DNA from: Rotaria sp. Silwood1
Lineage: Eukaryota; Rotifera; Eurotatoria; Philodinida; Philodinidae
Assembly: GCA_905250075.1 (NCBI GenBank)
Contig: CAJNOP010000021.1
Coordinates: 1,389,808 to 1,453,807, forward strand
Direction of reading: 5' to 3'
DNA length: 64,000 nucleotides
The translations under genes were made by a program, and so were the position numbers. The notes under the pieces were generated by a model. It ran no database searches, was not told where the DNA came from, and worked only from the letters and a program-made list of their open reading frames with translations. Position 1 is the first letter of the stretch, and the number at the start of each line of letters is the position of its first letter. Shown in pieces: positions 1 through 11,715 of this stretch.

Positions 1-2
1 GA

Positions 3-113
3 TCTAATTCTATACTTCAAACTTATCAATACAGTAATTCATCAAAACGAACAAGTAATGATACAATTACAAGTTCACATTTAAATAGCAGACGAACATC
101 GAGATGTGTATAA
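3..113 (+). CDS. 3' end of an unidentified plus-strand gene (truncated by the window edge)
   Basis: From the first bases the frame is open for 36 codons, ending in TAA at 111-113. The peptide is rich in Ser, Thr, Asn and Arg (it ends NSRRTSRCV), and its codons (TCA, ACA, AAT, CGA) look like those of the exons elsewhere in the window. An AATAAA polyadenylation hexamer at 160-165 lies about 50 bases after the stop, which supports a real transcript end. No domain can be recognised from so short a tail. It converges on the claudin-like gene that ends at 400 on the other strand. A chance open stretch remains possible. Confidence 0.45.
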   Translation, partial: SNSILQTYQYSNSSKRTSNDTITSSHLNSRRTSRCV

Positions 114-399
114 AATGTGCAAAAACTTTAATATACAAATTTTTATGTAAATAATATGAAATAAAATGAGAAAACAAAGGTATCTTTCATATCTACGAAA
201 TATCAACATAACTATAAAAGAAAAAGCGCGACAGATATAAAATTATGCACAAAAGACAAAGCAATATGGAATGATCATTAGTAAAAAAAACCAAAAATCA
301 AATTTTACACAAAAAACAAATAAAGAATATCTCAGATCTCTCTGTACAAAGAATTTTGATGAAATCTATATTAATGTATTTCTCTTTGTTCGAATCATT

Positions 400-3300
400 T
401 TAAACTACATAATTATTTCCCTGATTCTTTGTATCATTTGCACGTCGTATAAAAGCTTCTTCACCATCGGATCCACCATTAGCTCGACGTATGAATGCTT
501 CTTCGGGTAATGAACCATCAGCACGACGTATAAATGCATGTTCATTTTCATTATCAGATTTACGTATAAATGGTTGTTCACCATCGATAGGTCCACGTAC
601 GAATGGTTGTTCATCATTTATAGCTTTGCGTACAAATGATGGTTCATCTTTTTCACCATGACGAATAAATGGTTGATTTGGATTACCAACATGACGAATA
701 AATGTTTTTTCATTATTATATTTTTTTGCTTCAGTTATAAAATAGATTTCAAATACAACAAAACCAACTATATGAAAATAGATTAAGAAAAAAAAACATG
801 AACGAAAAATTTAAGAGAATCGTACCAGCTAAAAATGATGATATCATGGAACCAACCATAAAATGATACGACCATGATAAAAATGTATAATCAGCTCGAG
901 GCATCCATTTGCCTGGAATAGCATCGGAATAGATGCCAAATAGAAGAATAGCAAGAAAATTACACAACCCTAAAACAAAAAAAGTATAAATAACAATCTA
1001 GTTAAAAGTATAATTTATAATTTTAGTACCCGAAAAAAAAAACGAACGCGTGACTCAAATATAATTGGCATACGTATTATTCGTGCAATAATTCTATCAT
1101 TTATTTTCGCTTAATAAGGGAAGTCCTCTAACTGTTCAATCGTTTTTGAGTTAAGACTATCTGTATTATGTAGATCCAAACTCAACGAGAGCAGTTTTAG
1201 ATCTTTTGATTTGCTTCTATCCTGAAATAAAAGCATCAAATCTGCTGGTTTGTATGAATGATGTAAAAGACACACAATGATCATAATTGTATCTTAGAAT
1301 AGGAACAGCGACAAAACTTAAAACATTCACCATAAATGATTCTTGTCAAGGCCTGCCTCTATGAAAAGTTTCAAGTTAAAATTCGAGAATCAGTTATTCG
1401 GAACCACTGTATTGATTTAAAAATACCGAAGAATTTTGTATCTTTATAGCTATAAGCTAACAGTACAAATTCTTTTTAGGATATTTATAGTTCACTTGCA
1501 TTTACATAATGTACATGGTCTCAAATCAAAGGTCATTGAACGGTTGAAGAACTTCTCTCATAAGACTACACTATATTTAAAAGATTCACTTTGAAATTCT
1601 CTATAAACATGTATACTTTGTTTTATTTAATATTCTTTCTAAGTACTAAAATGAATATGGTCTACTAAAAAGATTTCGTCATATCAAAGGTATTATGGGG
1701 TTTCGTACAATAAATTGATAATGCAAAATGATTCGAGATACTCATTCTATCTAAATAATGCGCTCATCAGGTTGTCCAAAGTTAATTCGAATCAAGTGAA
1801 AAATTCAAAAATTCCAAATTTGATTAAAACATAAAAAAAGTAGTGTCATCTTAAAAATTGATCAAAGAACTCAATATATCAAGAAAAACTGTTAGCTAAT
1901 TGAATGCGAAACAATTTTCGAAAAGAACAAACATTAAAAATTTTTTTCGGACAAAAAAAAAATGCTTGATTTAAATGTCATGTACAATACTCAAAGTAAT
2001 CTTATATGGACGATGAATCGTAATGAACTTGATAAGAATGGTACCATTTAACAAAAAGAAACCAAAAGTTTCGACAAAAAGTATTGATGTAATAACAATT
2101 TGTGTTTTTTATTGACAATGAATAAGAAAAAGTTAAAACAACATTAATTCAAGAAAAACATGCTATAAGAAATTAAAGAAAACGTTGTCTTAGAAAATTG
2201 AATTAATTATTTGTTAAAAAATGATTGAAATTATTTACATGAAATAAAATACATGTATTTTCAGAGGATGAAAAGACGAGTCTTTTTAAAAGGGTTAGCC
2301 CTGAGTTCAAAAGCCATCTATCTTTGATGAAGTTCAGTAAAAATACATCAACATCTCCAAATCGAAACGTACAAACTCCTCCGAACACACTCATTCTAAA
2401 CACAATTTGATTTAATGTTCGCATCTACTTTTTAGAGATACTATGTTACAGAACTTCATTAATATCTGACTTTTGCACTATTTCCATTTATAAGTATGTA
2501 CATGTTTAGAATTAACATTGAATTCAGAAAAAAGTGGAGTATTAAAACTTACCATTTGATGCTGTTGACGAATATCTCGTTATTTTGGAGTCACTTGATT
2601 TTATCCTACTTCAAATTACGATTTTCGAAAAATCTCATGATCAACACTATTTTTCGTTTCTTATTCGACACATTTATGCTCATTAAAATATGACCTGATA
2701 TAAAAAGTTTATTTGATATATCGCCTTGCTTCGCAGTGAAATGCTAAACTCTCAACTCTGCTAAACAAAGTTCCTTTTTTTTGAGCTTCCGTAACGCTTG
2801 ACTACGTCGAATAGTCGTCTTAAAAAAAAGTAGTTGTTCTACATGTCATCCAATTTGTATAGAGTATTCTAAGTTGATAAATGCTTCCTCAGTCTTGATC
2901 GTTTCACAATGAAGAAAAAAAAACAACTTATTCACTTACAAGCACATGCACATAAAATACAACCAATGAGCATTGAACGACGTGATAAACGATATCGTGT
3001 AATAGCAACAACAATCAACGCAACACAACCGAGTATATTAAATATTAAGCCAAAACATGCAAATGTTTGCACAGCAGTAAACCATGCTAATTGTAATAAA
3101 GTCAATAATTGAATTTATTATTACAAAAAAAAAAAACGAAACAATCAATCTACCTGGTGTTAATACTCCATCTTCTCGTAATCCATTATATTCACGTGCA
3201 TATAACCACCAACAACCGTAATAAACTTTTCCCCAATAGTTTTTCGGATTACGAAAACCAGCTATACACACTTGCCAAAGTCCTAATTTACGAAAGGTTG

Positions 3301-3485
3301 TATCACCGACACTAACAATTAAAAAAAATAAGACTTTCAAAAGAAACATTTTTCTTTTAATAAATATACCGAGGCCAAATTTGAAGCCAGTATGGTGTTG
3401 AAAAACCAATTAGATCACAAATTAATGCAAATATACTAAAAAATAGGGCACTGCCCATCCATAGTTTTTCTGAACGTTTTAACAT
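400..3485 (-). CDS. Claudin-like four-transmembrane protein with a repeated FIR cytoplasmic tail
   Basis: Five exons join in frame into about 310 residues: 3485-3370, 3311-3154, 3086-2940, 969-826 and 767-400. The first extracellular loop carries the claudin signature: W33, then GLW at 49-51, C54 and C72. Four hydrophobic segments follow the PMP22/claudin plan: near residues 10-30, after the loop (FACFGLIFNILGCVALIVV), FLAILLFGIY, and one across the last splice (FLAVGFVVFEIYF). This family forms or regulates cell-cell junctions and membrane barriers, so plasma-membrane location is expected. The roughly 110-residue tail is unusual: eight copies of a unit beginning FIR or FVR, spaced 10-14 residues, the last ones FIRRA followed by acidic residues. 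An AG acceptor at 3494-3495 sits 8 bases before the ATG. The 2 kb intron (970-2939) shows no exon that I can see. The closest named relatives may be the insect septate-junction pasiflora proteins; that is a guess. Confidence 0.85.
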
Positions 3486-3661
3486 TTTATGATCTAAAAC
3501 AATGATGTTCTATTATAATTCTCTTTGCATTTTCTTTTTATATTTTTTATCGTGTATAAATAAGGAACAAGTCTAAAAAAACAATCATCATAAACAACAT
3601 TAACTTAAATTAAAAAGACATGTTAAATACACATTCATTTAATTTTGTCTTGTTTTCTTTC

Positions 3662-5416
3662 TTATTGCACTTTTCTGGTTAATTTATCTTTAGTTAACAA
3701 TAATTCGTATTTGCTTTTACTTTTAAACCAAAGAAAAAATGGAAAAACAATACATGGACTTGCCATTGCTGTAAAAAGTATCCAATCAATCTAAAGAAAA
3801 AGAGCAAAAGAAATAGTTTTTAGTTATTACAAACAAAAAAAAATCTAAATAATGCTTACAATATGTGATGAAAATCGTCGATCATATTCACGACTTGTCA
3901 TTATGTAAACATCACCAATTTCCGATGAATAAGTTCTCTATGAAACGAATAAGAAAATTATATGCTTTTCTTTTTGAACTGTATTATGGAATAAACAATT
4001 AAGAGTCTATTTTATTTTTAGTACATCAAACAACTATCATAGTTGTAAAAAAAAAGACTATTCACCAACAAAACTACACTATCTATGTGAAAATTAGACA
4101 AGTCATAACATTATCAACACTATTTCAATTGAATAAAAGACTTTTTTTTTCATTGATTTTTCCATACAATCTTACAAGGGAATATAGTTAAATGTCGGCA
4201 CACTATTGAAGGGTTATGACCATTTTAATGAAATTTTTACTAAGAACAAGGAATGGTTGAAAAATCCATAATAAAAAGTTTCGAGCTTAAATTTTGTCTT
4301 GCGGCAGACTTAATAGTCCAGAAATTTTCAACGAAAACGACCACGTCTTTTTCGAGATATTCAGTATTCTATGTAGTCCTGATTGCTATTTCCGCCTGTA
4401 GTAAACCACTGGTTTTGTCGATATTGAATATCTCGAGAAAGACATGTTCGCTCTTCGTTGAAAATTTTAAGACGATCCAATAGCTACCAGATGTAAATAT
4501 AGACCTCATTTCAGCTGGAAATTGTTGATCTTGAATTTTACGGAAACGATTTGTTCTCAGTAAAAATTTTATTTCAACTGCGATAACTATTCAATAGTAG
4601 ACTCTGACGTCAAATCCTTTTAAACTTGTCTTAGCTTCATTCGGATCTATCCATGGCAATAATGAAAAATTGATCGGCGTTCGACAGTTACATATATTCC
4701 CTCACCAATGTTCATTTTATTAACAAAAAAGAGTAAATAAAATGGAGAATGATGAACAGAATAAAATCCCATCTTTCAGCAATTGAGCTTTCATTGAACT
4801 TCAGTTAGAATATTCTATAGATTTTTTCAAAAGATGAATTCAATGAAATCATGTGTTCTAATCTTTTATAAAACGTACTATGAAAAGAATGATCTCTTAC
4901 TTGAACATCCGTATTCTTTTCACTCTTTTGGTATGTTACAATAGCATGTGTACTATTACTTATACCACTTTGTTTTGGTTTAAGAACAACAACATGAGTT
5001 AAATTTGCTCCTCTATATAAGAAAAGAAATAAATAACATGTATTTTTCAAATATCGATATTAGAAAGAAATATACTTACGCATGAATTCGTTCCCATTTT
5101 GGATTGAGTGTACCAACAAGTAATTCAAATTTATCTGTCGGAAAACTATGAATATCATTTAGATTGACATTAAAAACTGTTCTAAAATATCCAAGAAAAA
5201 AACTTCTTTTTTATTGTTTTGTTTTTTTTTAATTAGTTTTTCTTTTTACGTTGGGCCTGAATTGTATAAACCATATTTAATAGTTAACTCCTTATTTTGT
5301 ACAATAAATCGATTGATTGTTTGTTTAGTAACAAATAAAAATGATTCTTCATCATCTGTTTGACTGAATACGACAGATATTATTGCAATCAATGTCAATG
5401 ATATTTTAAAGAACAT
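3662..5416 (-). CDS. SSR2: Translocon-associated protein subunit beta (signal sequence receptor beta)
   Basis: Five exons (5416-5250, 5181-5080, 5012-4901, 3937-3860, 3790-3662) join in frame into 195 residues, close to the usual 180-190. The order matches TRAP-beta: an N-terminal signal peptide (MFFKISLTLIAIISVVFSQ), a lumenal immunoglobulin-like domain with matches such as NRFIVQNKELTIKYGLYNSG and GTLNPKWERI, then the diagnostic SREYDRRFSSHIIDW just before the single transmembrane helix, and a short basic cytosolic tail. The protein belongs to the TRAP complex, which sits beside Sec61 in the ER membrane and helps particular signal peptides enter. The potential N-glycosylation sites NLT and NST lie in the lumenal part. 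The intron between exons 3 and 4 (3938-4900) is large for this gene and contains an inverted repeat. The start is the Met that opens the signal peptide. Confidence 0.95.
4200..4601. repeat. Imperfect foldback (inverted) repeat inside an SSR2 intron
   Basis: The two halves are diverged reverse complements. The best inner match pairs AAATTTTCAACGAA and CGAGATATTCA near 4320-4375 with the complementary strand at about 4410-4470. The outer match pairs CACTATTGAA and TTTTTACTAAGAACAA at 4198-4255 with the complement of 4545-4601. Arms are roughly 180 bases with a short centre. No open frame is present. It looks like an old nonautonomous foldback transposon or MITE; no target duplication is evident. 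Confidence 0.6.
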
Positions 5417-5777
5417 TGTCAAAGAATTGTTAGATATTGAAGGACAAAATGATTGTTCTATTATCAAAGTTTATTGTCAAATACGTAAACAAAATAATCG
5501 TAACCAATACATATAAATTAAATTTTACAAAAATTTTTAAAAGATTTAAATAAAAAACTGAGAAATTTCAAGTTTTATTTATTCTACATGAAAATTTTAT
5601 AATATTTTCTTTTCTAAAAGATGTCACTATAAAACGTTTTTCTATTATCGCTAATTTCAATGCAATTTTTTTAAATCAGTTGTGTATTGTCCATACGGAT
5701 GAATTTCCCACCAATCCAGTTGTATAACAGTATAGAATACTAATAATAACCTTGTTCCGAAAACGAGAACATACGGA

Positions 5778-6068
5778 TTGTATGTCAATCAAAAAAATAA
5801 TCATCACCTGATCGCTGACATAATAGTAGCTAAAATAAAACTCGAATCATACGACTTAATATATATAGTTTGTTGTGTATCAACTGCTGGCTTTATTTTT
5901 TTAATACCATTCTATCTTTTTTATCTCAATGCTTTATTTGGCTTGACATTACATCAATGTCATTATTCAATAGAAATGAGAACACGTTGTAATTATTCAT
6001 GTGTCCATTTGAATAAATGTTTTCAAGTTGAAATGAAAAAAGGTTTCATATTCACGATGAAGATGTGA
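5778..6068 (+). CDS. Short open frame with one membrane segment and a Cys cluster (uncertain)
   Basis: Ninety-six codons starting from an ATG. Residues about 28-55 are strongly hydrophobic (YIVCCVSTAGFIFLIPFYLF), followed by CHYS, RTRCNYSCVHLNKC, i.e. four closely spaced cysteines. The layout of one helix followed by a Cys-containing extracellular start recalls the beginning of BK-channel beta or TipE-type subunits, but no signature residue proves this and no second exon could be linked. Codon use is only partly like the neighbouring exons. It could be a real single exon, a pseudogene piece, or chance. Confidence 0.25.
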   Translation: MYVNQKNNHHLIADIIVAKIKLESYDLIYIVCCVSTAGFIFLIPFYLFYLNALFGLTLHQCHYSIEMRTRCNYSCVHLNKCFQVEMKKGFIFTMKM

Positions 6069-7284
6069 CAAAAAAATGAACGCAAATAGACAAATAACAT
6101 TAACTTTAATAATATCAAACGAATTTATTAAATGGAAATAATTCGATTTATTCAATGCCTATCAAGAATACTTTTCTTTTACGAATAATAACATATGAAA
6201 AACATTAATATGAATTGATTAAATCAAGAATTGCATTTCAATAATTTTTCAAATAAAATACAAAAACTCATTAAGTTCTCACTATATGCGATGTTTCATG
6301 AAAATTTATTCAATTGCAGCAATAGATGATTATATTTCCTGTAAGGAATAGAATTCTTCTTTTACTGGAAGGCATATATGAAAAGTTATTTGTTGAAAAA
6401 AAAAATCTTTCTATGTTTACATTAATTTAATTTTGTGATGAGTTAATAATATATCAGAAACGTTTCACTCATTATTCGTTATTGTATTCAGTTGCAGACA
6501 ACTAGTCACTTAGTTGAATCGAGAGAAAACAATGACAAAAATTTTTTTTTTTGAGTTCAGTAAATAAAAATTAGTGAAAAAACGAGAAAAGAGATGAATT
6601 ATATAGTTGCTTACAGTTGATTTTTTTGTTATCAATTGTTTTTTTACTTTCAGATAATAATAAAATCTATTAACGTATTTTCTTTATGCACATTTATGTA
6701 TTTCTACTTAGTTTCCAAAGTTGATCTTAGAACTATTACTATTTATGAAAAAAACGCCGAATATAATAAAAACTTATTTTATCATCTGAGTTATCTTTCT
6801 ATTTTTTTTATACATCAATGGTTGAATAATTATTGTCTTTTGATCATGAAGAGCAATAGTTGAAAAATATATGCCTGTAGCATTCGTATATATATATATT
6901 TTTTAACTTTTGAATAGAAGAAAATTTGGCTAACAAACTAGTAAGGAAACTATTCAAAGTGATTTTTTATCCTCGAATTCCTTTTTTTTTTTGGTTACAT
7001 AGAGAAATCATTCAGACTAGAATAACCATAAAGAAGCCCTAAACGCAATCCCCAAGAGATTAAATTTTGAAACACCATGCACATGCTCTTAATAATAACA
7101 GAATGTAACTTTATTCTATCTCTTTTGGCACATATTTCTTCATTATCTTTTTGGTGAATCCTTGAAAAATACTATAAGCAAATATTTCATATAGTAGAAC
7201 ACGATACTATTGATATATGTTATTTAATTGTATGTCAACAACATCTGTCATGGCCTGTAGAGGGTCCACATTTATATCCCTACA

Positions 7285-7790
7285 TTTCGACACTTCTGTT
7301 AGATTATGTTTCATAGGAACTTAGGTTCGTAAGCTTTGTCAACAGAGTTATCAAAGTTTTGCTAGATTAAGATTATAGGATGTAGTATTATCTAGAACAG
7401 TGCACAAAAGTTTTTACTTGGAACTTCGTCTAAAAGTAGATCTTATCATATTAAGAATATTCTAAAAATTTTTATTAAAAATGATTGTTTTTTTTCTCAA
7501 ATATTCACAGTTCAAAAATTTTCGATTTTTTTCAAACCGTTTCTAATATCGAATTGTTTTTCGATCGTTGAACATCTAAACAATGAAATAAGTATTTTCA
7601 CTACAACGTTTAGAATATTCTTAATCTAAGGGGACATACTAATAGACAATATCAGATAAGAAGTCTCTTGTTCAGTGTTCTGCCGAATACCACATCCTTA
7701 TGATCTCAAAATCAGGAAAAATATCGTAATTCTGTCGATAGAAGTTATAATTTCAAATCTTGTTGTGATAATTCTAATCTACAGACTCTC
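7285..7790. repeat. Imperfect foldback (inverted) repeat, about 500 bp
   Basis: A perfect 16-base inner match, TTAAGAATATTCTAAA at about 7455-7470, recurs inverted at about 7609-7624. Moving outward the arms keep aligning: GGATGTAGTATTA near 7378 against the complement of the bases around 7690, and CTGTTAGATTA near 7296 against the complement near 7780. Arms are about 180 bases at moderate identity around a loop of about 140 bases. No coding capacity is visible. It resembles the other foldback repeats in this window. Confidence 0.55.
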
Positions 7791-8353
7791 TTTCAGTATG
7801 CTCAAAATATGAGTTCTAAAATGACGAATCATTTCGAGTGATTGTTTCGAGAGTCACTTAATAACAAAAGATTTTTTGTGTGGTAACATATAATATGTAA
7901 TATGAAACGTCAAATCTATTTTTCTTATGCAGTTATTTAATTAGAACAGATTGAATACTTTTCTGACTTATTAAACATCATGAATTAATAAAAGCAACAT
8001 TCAATACATCCATTATTAATATTTCAGAACAGAAAATACACAGTCAAGATGTATGATATCACATTCATCTCTATTACTTTTTTTCGGAATCGTTAACAAA
8101 TCTAAAAAAATTTACAAAACAACCTTTAATCAATATCTTGGCTGTTTCCTGTCGCTGTTAGATACTACATCAATTGTGTTATGATAATTCTACTTCTATA
8201 ATAATTTATTTATTTCAATTGAATCCTACATTACTAGTAAGACATAATGAAAGATCAAATGGTATTCTAAGGAGTTTATTTTCTTTTTATTTTTGAGATT
8301 AATGTTATTTTCTATCTTGATATAATAAAAGTTTTGTCTATTTAAATGTTTTC

Positions 8354-11193
8354 ATGAATGCGTCTTGTGCATTACAACATTTTTGTGATATACATGGACC
8401 ACAAATATTGTTGTGTACAGAAGAAAGAACTTATATACATGATTTAAATGATAATGATAATGAAGGTTTAAAAGCATTTTATGCTCAATACATTAAACCA
8501 GAGCATGCACAAGGAAAAGTTGAATGCAAAGTAAGAAAGTTATTAAATATTTTTTTTTTTTTTTTGTTGAAAAACTAAACTTTTCTACAGTCATGCACAT
8601 TATCATCTGATGGTATTCTCGTTTCAACAGTTGATTTATTAACACATATGCTATATATATCATCACCATCAACACCTAATCAAGAATTATTTAAAAATAT
8701 ACGTAATGCTTGTGTAAGAAGTTTAAATATTGAAGTAAGTTTTATTGAAAAAAGTAAAATTCTGAAAACTTTCTTATCGAGACTAAAATGATACAAAAAA
8801 AATCTTCAAAATTATTTTTTCTTAGTAATCTTCTTTCTTTCGCGTTTATGTTTAATATATGACGAAGATTGTTGAGTTACTTTCTGATAATTAAAAATAT
8901 TAGGATTCCATTCAATTTATGCAAAAGAAAATTTATAACGAGTCTATTTAATTTAGTTCATAGATTAACGTGTTACTTGCATTTTCTCTTATTAACAACA
9001 AAAAACTCTCTTGTATTTTTTAAAATAGAAATCTACTGACAATGATCACCCAGTTTTATTTGGTGATGATGAAAATGGTTATTGTTTATCATTAACATTT
9101 TCTTGTAAAGATTTTCATGCACGTGGAAGTCAACGTCTCTATTCATTATGTTATTTATGTAATGATAAATATCATTTAATATCTCTTATGAGACTTATTA
9201 GTGAATGTATGAGACAAGTTGTATATTGGTTACAATATGATGCTAATAAAACTTACGAAGAAGAAGGACGTATTAAAGTAAATACAAATTTAAATGAAAC
9301 AACAGCAACATATATATATCGTCCTCCACCTCGTGCACCATCACTACGTATGCTTAGTGATATTGTACATGATTCACAAATAATATATCGTATTCATGCT
9401 TTATTTGTTTGGATACTTCGAACAACTCATTCAGCAATTCATGAGTCACTTTTTGATGCTTTACCAACCGAAGAACAAACGACAAAACAAGAACGAAAAG
9501 GTAAATCAAACTTTGAAAATTCTAAAATAAAACAAGAATATTCTTTATTATCTTTTGTTTTGTTTTATTATTAGATATATATGAAAATGAACATTTAACA
9601 AAACATCGAACAAAAACTATAGTTGAAATCTTACCATCAATATTAACAACTAATAATCAAAATCATTATTCTACATCAATTTATGCATCTATTGATAATA
9701 ATTATCAAAATGAAAATGTTTTTGATGATGATGATTATGATTCATTAGAATATCAATTTTCATCATATGGTAATAAAGCATTACAATTATTTAAAGAATT
9801 TATTGAAAAATTAAATGATATGAAACATGTACAGTATATACTTTATAATTGGATAATTGGAAATCAATTAGTTATTAAATATACTAATAGAATTGATAAT
9901 AAAGAATTTATTCGAGCGTTTGCAAGTGTTTTTCGAGTAAGAAAAAAAACTAGACAAAAGACTAATTGAAAATTCTTTATTCTGTTATCATAGTTATTTT
10001 TACCTGATGGTTGTTGTCATTTAATTGAAACAATAGACCCAATTGTATCATGTACAGCTAATCTCGTTTTAGTTCATACAGATTTAGTAACATCAACGAA
10101 TGAAATAGAAGCTAATCAGGATAATAATTCAATTGTTATTACAATTATTGTTGATAATAATGATGATCATATACGTGAAGCTAAATTAGAAACATTACCA
10201 TCATTAAAATCGGACATTATTGGTTAGTTTGATTTTATTTCGAAGAACAAATGAAAACTTTTGATGTGTTTTTTTTGCTTAGTACCGACTTATGTAACAA
10301 CGATTATTGAAATATTAACTGATAATAGTTTAGATGATGAAGCAGTTGAAGCAATTATTACACAACATAAGATTAAATATTTAAAGTAAGTTATTCGATA
10401 TTAAAAAATATGACTTTTTAGAAGATAATATCAATTACGTACTCCATGTCTAAATTTGCACACATACAGTACAGCATGAGAACGAAGATAGTATATGAAA
10501 AATGAAGTTACTTCCTATGGAACGAATAAGTAGATGATCCCATCGATCAACGATAATAAAATGTTGACATTAATAATTTCTATTTATTGATGTTTTACGA
10601 AAAGCTATGTTCATTATGAAATAGCAGAGCCCAAAAACAAAAAATTATGTGGATTATAATAAACTTCGAAATGGATTACTGCTGACTCTAGTCCACCAAT
10701 TCTGGCACAATCACAAGGTTCACTGAAAAATTCTTATTTACACTCACATCTAGTGTTTCTTGTACTCAAAAAAACCATTATTTATTTCTTCACTAATTAT
10801 AGTTTTCAGCATGACAATCAATTCTACGTTGCCACTGACTATGACATAGTCTAAAAACAATTGTAGTATTTTTTTTTTCAGCAAGATTTTAGCTTGCAAT
10901 AATCTTATCATGAAAGGACGTTTTATTTTAACAAAATCATGTCGAAATTATTGGTTTCTTTTTCTTCTAGTAAAGCAAAACTTTATTTTCAACTCGGTCG
11001 TTGTCAAGTAGCATCAACATTATCATTGAGTGAACGTCAACAAATGGATATATTAAGTGTTAATAATCCAAATGACTTATTACTTATTCGATTTTGGCAA
11101 AAAGGACTTTCACAATCATATAAAACTCAAATACGTATGCTGAAACAAGATGATAATCAACAGCAACAACAAAAAAATGCAAAAATAAAATAA
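8354..11193 (+). CDS. FLCN: Folliculin
   Basis: Seven exons (8354-8530, 8591-8734, 9029-9500, 9575-9936, 9994-10222, 10283-10385, 10971-11193) join in frame into 569 residues; human folliculin has 579. The start MNASCALQHFCDIHGP matches the family N-terminus (a longin domain beginning with an HFC-E/D-LHGP motif). The C-terminal DENN-type part ends with LLLIRFWQKGLSQSYKTQI, equivalent to the conserved LLRFW..GLSK.YK tail. Folliculin with FNIP acts at the lysosome as a GTPase-activating protein for RagC/D, linking amino-acid supply to mTORC1 and TFE3/TFEB. The Ser-rich insertion of vertebrates is shortened to an acidic stretch (DLNDNDNEGLK). The last intron (10386-10970, 585 nt) is longer than the rest; I see nothing coding in it. 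The final residues are a Gln run then basic. Confidence 0.95.
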
Positions 11194-11715
11194 ATTTGTT
11201 TCGTTTTTGATACAACTTAACAATCTCTCACCGGTGATATGTGTGTGTATGTTTATTGTTGATTTTTTATCATTTATTCGATCCAACATGATAATTTTAT
11301 ATGCATTATTTTTATTATTTACCCACACATAGTGTATATTTGATATTTGACTCCTTTATTTATAGATCTTTTTCTATTCAGTCAAACGAATTGAAATAAG
11401 TCTCATTTTTTTATTGTGTGTGCGTGTGTTTTTTATTCGAGTTGTATTCAATTTCCTGCTCTAGTTTCTTTATTGTTAGCTCATATTTTTTTTTCTATTC
11501 TCCTGTTTGACAAGATTTTTAAAAAAACAAACATAAAACTATTATAATACAGTTTCTAAACTATGAAAATAAAAACAGTTATTGCAGTAATAACCATCAA
11601 AGTTTGGTGTGGAACGAAAAATATTGACAATCATATGCTGATACTATGGAACTTTCATATTTAATTCAAATTATTCAATTCATATATAATAACGAATGCA
11701 AGGCATAGTATTTTA
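11194..11715. other. Folliculin 3' flank
   Basis: AT-rich sequence with short TG-rich runs near 11237-11252 and 11416-11430. No gene seen. It ends at the TA duplication of the mariner element. Confidence 0.5.

Larger units (their letters stand above)
5417..8353. other. Intergenic AT-rich spacer between SSR2 and folliculin
   Basis: The two genes are divergently transcribed, so this 2.9 kb must hold both promoters. Apart from the short open frame at 5778-6068 and the inverted repeat near 7.3-7.8 kb, only AT-rich sequence with homopolymer runs is seen. No TATA-type element can be assigned with confidence. Confidence 0.6.

Noticed and set aside
405-617. Minus-strand frame rich in Tyr/Val/His (MNNHSYVDLSMV...)
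   Set aside because: It is an out-of-frame reading of the repeated tail exon of the claudin-like gene; the FIR frame joins upstream exons.
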